The notes beneath the pieces are model-generated. The model made no database searches and was not told the origin of the DNA. It saw nothing but the letters and a program-made list of their open reading frames with translations. Made by a program: the position numbers and the translations under genes. This document shows positions 21,936-32,400 of a stretch of 64,000 bases of DNA, one piece after another. The DNA is taken from contig OZ017746.1 in assembly GCA_963969365.1 (NCBI GenBank), positions 3,720,001 through 3,784,000 on the forward strand, read 5' to 3'. The stretch comes from Asterochloris sp. CNOR1 (taxonomy: Eukaryota > Chlorophyta > Trebouxiophyceae > Trebouxiales > Trebouxiaceae). Every line of letters begins with the position of its first letter. The stretch's first letter is position 1.

Positions 21936-24900
21936 TCAGGGCGTGAGCCTCTTGGGGTCACGGGGAAATAAGGAGGTCTTTCTGATATTGTCTAGGCCAC
22001 AGAACAGCATCACGACACGCTCCAGGCCCACACCTGCTCCACCGTGTGGGGGCGCTCCATACTTGAAAGCGTCGACATAAGACTGCACGCTGGTGATGGG
22101 GACACCACAGGCTTGCAAGCGCTCTGCAGGCAGGGGTCACTAGTCAAAGCAGCCAACGCAGGTCCTCCAACCCACAAACCCTGCAAGCAATAGCAGCTGC
22201 AGTGTTGAGGGGGCACAACGCCTGCAGTTGAAGTCCGGGCACCACACGAATTGATCATGATTCGCTTACTGATATGAGTTGCAGTCTTGCGCATCAATCT
22301 GTGAACTGATGTGCAGCAGCCAGCATGCCCGTGTAGCCAGCAGACAACTCTGTGGGGTGGAGCGCCTGGCCACAGCTGAGATGCTTGCATGTCATGTGTC
22401 GCCAATCAGGACCCTCACCTGTCAACAGCTTGGGGTCATGGACACGCTGGGCGCCTGAAATGATTTCCTCCCCACGAATGAAGATGTCAAAGGAGTTGCT
22501 GTACTCAGGGTCCTCGGGATCGGGCATGGTGTAGAAGGGCCGCACCTGCAGGCCCAGGCTGCCTTGGGAAAGAGTGAAAGCACAGTCCGACTTGGAAGGT
22601 CAGCCTGCCGCTGATGTAGCCCCATGCTGCGTTGCAGTCACCACATGCCACAGAGGGAGGATGCTGTTGCCAGCAGCTGTGCAGCCAGGCCTTTGACGAA
22701 CTCAAAGCCAGACATCAACCACAGTTCCTCTCACAAGGCGGCCTGCACAACACCAAACCTGCAAGGCAACTTGCTGCTTGCTTGCATCCAGCGTGTGCCT
22801 CACCCACATGCAGCCCTTAGGGTTGCTGCCTCATGCATGTGTCTCTGCCACAGCCAAGGCACCCAGGCCTGCTGAGGTGTCTCACCCCTAGCGGATACTT
22901 GTACAGCATGTAGAAGTCGGTCTTGTACTTCTCCTTCACAAGTGCGCCCAGTTTGCGCTCCAGCTCAGTGGTTAGGTCGCCCAGCGGGTCCACGTCCTGC
23001 GGGGAAGTGTGCAGCATGTCAGCAGGCAACTCTACTATTCTGAGAGAGGCTGCAGCAGGCAGAGATGATGTAGTGCTGTGCTGTGCTGCGCTGCTGTCTG
23101 CAATCTCAAAGGCATGGTGGGGCCATCTTCAGCCCAGGGTTTGACAACATGTGTGGAGCAGGTGTGGACTGAGCCAGACAGGTGTGCTGGCAGGTCTTGA
23201 TCTGTTGCTGGTGGGACAGACTGGCAAGGAAGCTGCCTGCTGGGGCCATCAATTGCCAGCGCAGCAAGGCTTCTTAGCAGGGGTTACCCCCACAGGCTGC
23301 TACGGGAATGTGGCAGTAGGCAGGCAACACCCTGGCACGGACAGGACAGAGTGTCTGCAGGCCTCACCTCATAGCCGGCCTCCTGCAGCATCTTGATGCC
23401 CTGAGCGAAGGGCAGGCGCAGCCCCTCTCGCAGGTACTGCAGGGGCTCACAAGGGTACTGATGGCTGATGACCTTCAGGTCGTGGCCTGCGGGCAGCCCA
23501 GTGTCACTTGACCCATGCAGCTCAGGGATGGCTGCAGCACTTCTGGGAGCTGCTTGGCTTGTGCACAAGGTCAAGTGGCTTTCTATGGCTGCTGACACAA
23601 GTGCCCATCAGGGCGGCAGGGCGCCTGCATAAGGCAGGGGCTGCCCCATCAGAAGGCGCACAATTAAGCAGTAACATCACAAACATAAATGAAATCCTAG
23701 ACCTGAGCAGTCTGGCCCAGAAGGAGTGCAGCCTGGTACAGGTGGGGTGGAAAGTGTGATAACCAGAAGCATTAACCAACACCTGCCCTGCCAAGCCAAG
23801 TGCAGAACATGCAATGATAGCCTTGCCATCTGTAGTCTGGAGGCATGGCCTGCCAGCTCACCAAAATTGTGGTTCAGGCCATCGAAAATGTACAGGAAGA
23901 GCTTGTCCAGGATGTCCATGACCTCGCTGTAGTGCTCATTGATCACCATCTCCAGGTCCAGCCCCGTGAACTCTGTCAGGTGCCGGTGCGTGTAGGACAG
24001 CTCTGCCCTGCGTGGAAGGGCAGGCAGGGTGTTTTCCAGGAGCTGTAACCAGCAAGGCCATGGAGCGCATGGTCTCGACTCGGCAAGGCAGGGCGCGTCA
24101 TTGAGTGCGTATGGCAAGCTGGAAGGGGCCAAGCAGCCTGTGCACAGCAAGATTGGACAGGATGACCATCGAGTCCAGCTCTGCAGCAGCCATGCTCTGG
24201 ATGAGCCTGTGGCCTGCTGGCTGTGGCCGCCACCCCAGAGGAAGGCAGGCTTCACAGCCACAGCTTCTGGTGAGGCAGCTTCTTGTGCCTCCGTGCCCGC
24301 TGCAAGCCTGCTGCGGGCCTGAGCGCTCTCACCTGAAGACCGGGCCCAGCTCAAACACCCTCTCATAGTCAGCGCAGATGGCCATCTGCTTGTAGAACTG
24401 GGGGGACTGTGCCAGGCAGCCCTCCCGCCCCATGTAGTCGAACTTGAAGACGGCTGCGCCCCCCTCGCTGGCCCCAGCAATCATCTTGGGGCTGTGAATC
24501 TCCTGGAAACCTTCGGACAGCAGCAGCTCCCTGAAAAGCTGCACAGCAGTTGAGACCACCTCAGCCAGCAGCCAGTGTTTTCATGAGAGACATGAGCAGC
24601 AGTGACACCAGCATTAGACGCAGACCGGGGCGCAGGGGCACATGCAGAGGGATGCTGCACATGCGTGCCCTAAAAGGCAGGCTTGCGTCAGTTCATGAGG
24701 GAAATCAAGACACTGCTCCAGGGGCTGACAGCAGGCATCAGCCTGCAGCCGCCTGTGCTCCTTGGATGTGCAGCCTGGCAGGCTGGCAGGCTGCCAGACC
24801 TCAGGGAATGGTTACCCCAAGCCTGATGAGGCCCCTGCTGTCTCACTGCTGTCCCGCACTAAAAGGCGCCCAGCTCTGCAGCTTGTTAGCCGAGACGCTC

Positions 24901-27343
24901 TGCACCATGTTCAGCTCTTGCCTCTGCACACCGCAGCAATCTTGCGCGTTTGGTAACCCTGCTCACCTGGCACACGCCGCTCTGCACCCGGAAGATGGCC
25001 TGGTTGGCGGGCGTGCGCAGGTCCACAAAGCGCCCATTGAGGCGGCTGTCCTGGCTGACAGTGACACGTGACTCGCCAGCGGCCTCTGCTTCCCTGACCT
25101 CCTGCTCCGAGCGTGCTGCATCAATGACATCAAAGGGCAGGGGCTCTGCGCGGCTGATGCAGTGCACGCTGGTCACGTGCAGCTCTGCCTGCAGCAGAGC
25201 AGTGCACATTGATGTCCTGGGCCTGCCGAAATGGGAACAGCACTGTCCTTGATCGCCTGCAAAACGAGGGCTGGGTATGTCATTCAGGGGAAGTTCCAGT
25301 GAGTTTGCACAGCTGATGCATTGCACAGTTGACAACTGCAGCACGTTGTGCAGGGTGAGACTGGGTGCATGCGCAGGCAGCAGTGTCTGAGCTGCCGCAG
25401 AGTATTTCGAGTGCATGCAGCTCTGCAACTACTGCTGCAGTAGGTGCGGCCCTGCCCATCAGGCTGCTGATGTCACCACCCACAGTCCTTGCTGCCCACC
25501 CGCAAAAACTTTGCCTGCAGTTCAGATGTCGAAAGGAACAAACTGCAGCTGACACCCAGCCCTCATGGCTGGGAAACGGGATGCAGAGGGACATCTAAGC
25601 ACCGGCCCAACCCTTAGATGTGACAGGGAGCAGGGTGCAAGGGCCGTACAATGGGTGCACCCAGCTCAGCATGCCTTCCTTCCAGCTCACATGTCGTCAG
25701 GAAGCAGGGCTTGATGGGCTCCTGAGCTCATCCACTTCTCAGCTCACCAGCTGACATGTGTCAGGACCAGGGTGCAAAGCCTTGACTCCAATGCACGGAG
25801 GTCAGCCCTGCAGGTCGATATTCAGGTCACAACTGTCAGCTCACATGTGTCTGGGAGCAGGATGCAACGGGCTCCTTGGGGACCACCACTGTGCCCTCTA
25901 GGTCCACCAGGGACTCCCGTGACAGCGTTGAGGCATACTTGACCATGCCCTTGCTGACCGTCGTGTCGTTGGCAAACAGGACCGCCTGCAGGCAAGCCAG
26001 ATGTTCTGCAGACTGGATGGCGCGCAGAAGGTGGCGGCAGGGTGGCAGCAGGCCAAAAGGGACAAGAGCAGTATGACAAGCACACCATGATGCTGGGGCG
26101 AGTGACCTGAGCGATTCTGGAACTGGGGTGGAGGTCCATGCAATTACTGGACGCATCACTCTTTGTGGGCTCGATGCCCGGCTTCAGGGCAGACTGCTCA
26201 CCTGTCCGGTCGCTGTTCGCTGCCGCAACACCAGGAAGCAGGACTTGCCTTTACCGCGTACAGTGTGCACCCTTGCACGCACCAACACCTGCAGCACGCC
26301 ACAGCTGAGGTAAGCACCCAATTTAGGACAGTCGTAGCACCCCTGGTGCAAAAAGGCATCCGACGATCAGCATTGCCTGTGACAGCCGCTGGCACAGCAC
26401 ATGCATGACGCCTAGAATCAGATAGGCCGCCCAAGAGCGGCTGGATGCAGTCTGCAGGCTGGCATCAACTGGCACCGTCATGCTGCACCCCTCTGGAGGC
26501 TGCCCCACCTTCTGTCCCTCCAGTGCTGGCGTCAGCTTGTCAATGGCAGTCCACTTGCGACCAGTCACACTGCGACTCTGAATGAGGGGGCTGTCCCCAT
26601 ACTGCTGTCTCAGCGGGTCATTGGGGTCAGACTGTGTCAAGGCTGCCAGCCTGGCAGCCTGCTCGGCCGCCTGCATTTCAATGCCTGTCTGTGTGAGCAG
26701 CTTGTTGCCAGCGGCCTGCAACAACCATGCAGGCGTTCCAGAGGTCTGTTGAAGTGCTTGTCAGGCGCCTGATCTGTGGACAGCATGGCACCACGGCCGT
26801 GGCTGCAGTAAGTGCCGCGCTTGCTATGAGTCCGCCATGGCCATCCCTTGACAACAACTTGGGCACACCTACTTAGGCACATCAAACGGTTTGAGCCAGT
26901 GAGCCTTGCAGGCCCAACATGAGCTGACAACTCAGCACAGCTTCCTACGGGCCTGGCTGTCAGCTGACACTAAGCCAATCACAGCCTTGGAGCCTTGAAG
27001 GCCAGGCTGTCAGCTGACATCCCCATGTGAGCATAGCTCGCAGGCTTTAAGATTGACTCTCATGTTTGCACAGCTTCTGCAAATCCAGGTTGTCTCCATT
27101 TTGTCTCACCGCTGCAGCAGCTTTCTTAGCCTCTTTGTCAGCTTTTGCCTTGGCCTTTGCCTCAGCCTTGGCCTTTGCCTTTTCAGATAGCGGGCCAGCT
27201 GAGGCAGATCCATTGGCCTGCAATGCGGGCTCGTCAGCTGTGGGTGCTTGCTGATGCACCTCAGCCTGCTGGGCAGGCGCAGGCGGTGCCTCAGCAGCCT
27301 GGGCTGTTGGCTGTGGAGCTGCTTGTGAAGCAGAGCCTTCCAT
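21936..27343 (-). CDS. Aspartyl-tRNA synthetase, cytosolic type (about 595 aa)
   Basis: Exons on the minus strand: 27343-27110, 26715-26509 (possibly starting 26745), 26288-26202, 25985-25845, 25188-24967, 24538-24333, 24007-23862, 23486-23368, 22996-22886, 22545-22419, 22123-21936; all phases match. The enzyme charges tRNA-Asp with aspartate in the cytosol. Residues 1-78 are an Ala/Lys/Gln-rich basic extension, typical of eukaryotic synthetases that grip tRNA or a complex. About 145-240 is the OB-fold anticodon-binding domain ([18 protein letters not shown]). The class II core follows, with [17 protein letters not shown], the [11 protein letters not shown] substrate loop, [10 protein letters not shown], and motif 3 [14 protein letters not shown] before the diagnostic C-terminus [10 protein letters not shown]. 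That ending and the QSPQ loop separate it from asparaginyl-tRNA synthetase. A 5' leader intron probably ends just before the start ATG. Confidence 0.93.
25614..25790 (-). repeat. Three decayed copies of an AspRS exon 3' edge inside the next intron
   Basis: Segments at about 25617-25655, 25684-25725 and 25749-25785 resemble 25838-25880, which is the end of AspRS exon 4 with its splice donor. Shared words include AGCTCACATGT, GCAGGGTGCAA and GGGCTCCT in the same order and orientation. Copies are 60-75 bp apart and none keeps a usable frame. Confidence 0.7.
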
Positions 27344-29154
27344 GACCTGCAACACAACGTCCATTGTGTAACTCTTAAGTGCTGAGTGCCAAGCCCAGGA
27401 TCTCCAAAATGTCATTACGGGGCGGCCATGTTTTGGCAATGCCTGACCTGCACTGTTCTCTCGTCAAACCAAATCATCAACAGAGGGCTACGGGCCGTGT
27501 GTGCGCGCTGATCTGTGACCTGACGAAAAGAGAACAGTCAAAGCAAGTTCCCATGCCTGCCTGTTCCTGCAGTGAGCCTGGTAGTGCACTTTGGTATAGG
27601 AGGAGTGGTCGCCCTTACCTGTGCATTGACTGGGCCCCGTCTACAAGTTCATGTCTTGCTGCTCTCCAAAAAATGCATGACAGCAGGGATAGTACTGTGC
27701 AGCATACATCTACTTGATGGGAAATCAAAGGTCAGGTGCCCTCTTGCCTGCTCCAGACAATGCCTGTTGCAGAACACCGTTCTGCAGCTGCCACATCTCC
27801 TGCAAAACTCTTGGCTGCAAGTGCAGCCCCATGCTGTGTCTGATTTCGGGTGCAACACGCCCTGCATAAGTCCCAAGCCAAAGCAGACGCGGCTCCAGGA
27901 CACCACACAACTGAAACCACCATGGCTAGGCGCTTGGGCTGTCGGTGGCTGTCCCACCATGTGAGAAATGGAGCTGGGACTGAGCTTGTTGTCTGTTTTA
28001 CACACACAATGATGGGGCCGACAGCTGTGGGTGCAGCGAGCTGCTGAGCTTTAAGGAAATGGGCAGAAACGCTGACATCTGCCAGGAGAAGTTGTGTTGT
28101 TTGACTTCTGATGAGGCTGAAGGGGGGCCAGGCAGCTGTGCAGTCAGCCCACAAAAAGGCACCAAGATGCACAGCAGAGTCCAGCTGGATTCGATGCAGG
28201 TTGCTTGCGTCAGGAGAAGCTTACTAAGGATGCATCATCTGAGGCTCTCAAGTCAACAGGGCCACATGGACAAGAGCTAGAACCCACTCTTTGGCCAAAT
28301 GTGATCAATGGTCCTCCCCTGATGCTTGGCAGCAAATGGCAACATTGTTGTCAATGCTCTTTGTGAGCGATTCCTCGATCTCAGGATCAATGGACAATGC
28401 TCCCGCTGGCAAAGCTTACGTATGCTGCAACTCCAGTGAAGGGTTTCTCTAGCTGACCTAATTTTGCTTATACAGACACCTGTGAGCTGATTCAGTGTCA
28501 GGACCCTTGATCACATCGACTGCCCAGGCAGATCAATGCAGAAACACTTGTTTCCGTTGGTAGCGATTGCCTGCTGCCTTGGAGTCCAGGCAACAGTCTC
28601 AGGCAAAGAGATGACATGCAGTGGTGAGCCAGACTCACTGGAAAATCTATATCATCTGGCAGCTGCAGACCTGCCACATCCTTGCAGAGTGCATCTATGT
28701 CTCAAAGATCCTTGAGGGCGAGCTGCACAAGCTGGAGCAGGGAACAGACAAGGGAGGCCTCATAGGCGGAGTCACGTGAGCTGGATTGTGACATGTTTCA
28801 CCTGCACAGTGCGGATCTCAGCTCCTGCCATACACTTGAAGCTCTGCTGTGCAGGCAGAGAAGGAAGATGAGCAATCCACGTAGTGAGCCCAAAATGTAT
28901 GCAACACTGGACTCCCTTTGTTCAAAGGTCGGCATGCCGCTTGCCTGGTGCCATTCAGGCAGTGATGTGGAGCATAGCTCACACCAACTCAATGCCTGCA
29001 GGTGTCGAGCAGCAGTGGGCACCACAGCGCATCCTTACAGCAGCCTTGCACAGAGTGAGCCATCTTAACTGGGTGGGGCTGCAGCCTGACTGCCGTAAGG
29101 ACTGACGCTGTGCTGCCACCTCTGTGCAGGCTCATCGCGAGGATACGAGGGCCA
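27344..29154. other. Intergenic interval without a supported gene
   Basis: This is the 5' flank of the AspRS gene on one side and the 3' flank of downstream-pointing genes on the other. Short open frames occur on both strands but none combines splice sites, phase and coding-like composition. The AspRS promoter should lie near 27350-27700. Confidence 0.5.
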
Positions 29155-29276
29155 CTAGAAACTGACATCTTTGCTTCTGGCCCGGCCCATGTTCGGCGCA
29201 GCATGTGCACAGACCTTGGCGGGCTTTGTCCAGTACACCAGCTGTACGACTCTGGTGAACTCTGATTGAAGCAGCG
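29155..29276 (-). CDS. Orphan exon-like terminal segment of unknown gene
   Basis: Behind a CATGCAG acceptor at 29277-29283, 40 codons read to a TAG at 29155-29157. The peptide (EFTRVVQLVYWTKPAKVC and a basic, Ser-rich end) looks coding, with strong codon bias. The phase at its start (two bases) does not match the last internal exon of CFAP53 (phase 0), so it is not simply an alternative CFAP53 end. I cannot find its upstream exons. Confidence 0.35.
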
Positions 29277-29469
29277 CTGCATGTTGTCACCATGAGTATG
29301 AAAGCGTCACCGACATGTGTTCAGCAACCATGTCAGTCACTGCATTGTCAAGGCTGCTCAGGTTCTGCATCTAACTTCAAAGCATGCACACACTGGACAT
29401 TGGTTGACGCAGTACCACGGCTGCTGCCTGCCAGCGAGCTGCAGTGGTTGTGGCTGGTAGGCTGCCCGT

Positions 29470-32400
29470 TCAGGTGAACCAATCCACTTTGCGGCGGCCA
29501 TAGTACTGCCGCGGCTCTGCCTTCTCCAGTAGGGTGCTGATGCGCTGCTGATAGGCCGCCTCAGCCTGCCTGTGCGCCTCCACCTCCTCCCGCTTCTGTG
29601 TCTGCTCAGCTGCGCGGCGTTGCTGCTTGGCCACCATCTGGGCCTGTGGGCAGAGCACAGCAAGTTGTGAATGTTGACTGAGCCAGCCAGCCAATCCTGG
29701 ATGTGAAACAGCTGCGCCTCAAGGCCCACTGTTTAGCCACCATCTGGACCTGCAGCAGGATTAGTGAATGCATTGTCAGGTCAGCAACAGCACTGGCTGA
29801 CACTGTGGACAATGCATAGCAATGGATCACCCTGGGATGCCTCAACTCATACTCAGGCATAGTGGCGGACTTTTGCTCACAGCCCTGCATGCAGCTGGCG
29901 TCGATAGAACGTGCGCCCGACGGCTTGGCAAATCTCGTAGCCAGCATGAGGGCCCGCAGGCAGCACAATTGACTATGCAGACAGCATGCATCATTTAGGG
30001 GCATGGTCTCAGTCCCTGCAGCCATAGCTTGTGTTCCAAGGGAGGCCTGCTGCTTGGCCACCATCTGTCAGCATGCAGCAGCCTCCTGCAGCTGTAGCTT
30101 GTGAAGCAAGCGAGCTCTGCTGCACTGCAAGCAGCACATGCACACAGCATGCTCCATGGGTGGTATCGTGATGCTTTGCGCTGCTGCATGGGTGACCTGG
30201 GCCTGCAGCCAGTGCTGAAGACAGGCTCAAGCCTACCCTGCTGCGTGGTTGCTGCACAGCTGTTTGCCCCGGCTCAACCCTGCATCTGAAATGCCGTCCT
30301 CCCTTGCACAATCAACCACTCACAGGCTGACGGCACGTTTGGTGTCGGCTGAGTGACGCCTGCACCAATTTTGGCCCCAAGCTTGGTTCCTGTCAACCAC
30401 AAAATACACTTGCTGCACCCAGGATTCTCACCTCAATGTCCATGCGGTGGCGCAGCTCGTTCCTGTACTCGCGCAGCCTGGCAGCTTCGGCCGCCTGATC
30501 CTCTGCTGCCAGCTGCAGAGCCTGCTCTGCACGGATGGCCTCATTGTCAGCGCCGCGCTGCTGCCTGCATGCCAGCCAGAGGTAGTGGTGGGTGTGCTCC
30601 ATAAGACTTCCCTCCAGAAGTGAGCTCTGCCAGCAGGGCGTGGACGTCCACGGCAGGGGTGTTGCAGAAGAGTAAACAGATGATGTTTGTCCTCGTGGTG
30701 TTTCACCCATAGGTGAGCTGTCTTGGCACTTTGTCCATGTGCCTCGGCAAGCATTTGGCCCTCCCCAGGCCGACCACTCAGCAGAAGGGCCTGTGCTGCA
30801 ACCCAGACATGACAGGGGAGGAGCCTCCACACAAGAGTCAGGCCACCATCTGGGCCCCAGGCTGCAGAACCCACTCGCCTGGCTAGCTGGTGCTGCCTCA
30901 TCTGTTCTACTTGGGCGGCGGTGACCTCATCCATCAGGCGCTTACGGGCTGCATCCCGGGCTGCCTGCTCAGCCTCCTGCCGGGCACTCTGCTCTTCCCA
31001 GGCTGCCTCAATCATCGCGTCACGCTCAGCTGTGGAGACTTGCTCCCGCTCCAGCAGCAGCTCCAGGTGCTTCCTGCAGCATAGGGCAGTCCTTCAGTTG
31101 CAACCTGGTGCTCATTTGATGAGGGCAGGCAAGCAGGAGCTGGGTATGGCTGCTCAAGCGCTGCATGCAGTCAGTTGCCCCTTTCTGTGGCATGCTGCAC
31201 TTGGACATGTGAACCCTCAGCTGGCACCTACATCTCACGTGCTAGGCGTCTGCGCCTCGGCAATCATGGCTAAAAGTCTGGTGGGACAACTGCATTTGCC
31301 AACGCTTAGGTGCGTCCAGTATGGCCTTGCCTGTGGTCTCATCTGTGGTCTATCTTGGGCAGTAAGGGCATCTTCAAAGCAGGACCAGGACCCTAGAGGC
31401 AAGCATTGTTGTGGGGTTGCCGGGGTTCACCTCAGTGGTCTGCCTTGAAACCACAAGATAAACTGTGCCGCCCAAGGAGCTGCACTGCTGCATGCAGCCT
31501 CTGCTGGTGCCCACATACCCTTCGCCCCAAGCGATGGCAGCTGCAGGCAACAACCCCAATCTGCGGGGCCTCTGCTCCTTCCTGCACGCCTCATTGGCAT
31601 GAGTGAAAGGTTTTCATGGACATGTCGCCCAGACTCAAGGTGGCCTCCAGACACCAAGGCCTACCTCTGGACTGTTACTTCTCACCGGTGGCACCGCTGC
31701 TTTTCATGGCGCTGCTCCTCAGCAGTGTCAAAATGATGCTGCCAAGGGTGCCGCTGGTAGCCCTGCAGGGTGGCCTGCAATGTAGCTAAGACCCATCCTG
31801 TAGCATTACTGCCCACAGCCTTCAGGTCAGTGCAGCCCCTGGTGTCCTGTCATCCCAGGCCTGGTGACAAAGGAGTCTCCACCTGTAGCGCCGCTGCTCC
31901 TCCTTGCGCTGCTCCTTGGCGGCCTGCTCCCGAGCCTCCTCCTCTGCTGCACTGCGCATTGCGTCTGACACCAGCTGCACGTCGGCTGCACGCTCAGCAT
32001 CGGCCACTGCCTGCATCTCAGCCTGCTTGACCCTGCATCAGCAGAGCAGATGCGCCTGAGGTGCTTTTCAGGCCAGCCATATGTGTTCACCCCATAGACC
32101 ACTGCGGCAATGGTCAAGCAGGTGGGCATGACCAGGCACTAGACCAGCACTGCTGCTGCCCTGCCAGCAGAGATGGCGCCTTGCAGGGGTGCTATGTGAG
32201 CCTTCGATAGGGCATCTCTGCAATCAGCCCCTCGCCCCACAAACAGCTCAGGCTGCTAGCCTGACTGGGCGCCCTGATTACTGAACCGCCAAGCATGCTT
32301 CATAAGTGCAGGCCCTGCCCCTCATGTCAAAGTTTTGGACCTCTGCATTGAGGCGCTGCTGGCCCAGGCGGGCGTCTTCCCCAATCTGCCCTCAGTAGGC

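Noticed and set aside
27047-27109. Continuation of the first AspRS exon past 27110 ([14 protein letters not shown])
   Set aside because: No phase-0 donor lies in it, whereas GCG|GTGAGA at 27109 gives an in-phase splice to the next exon.
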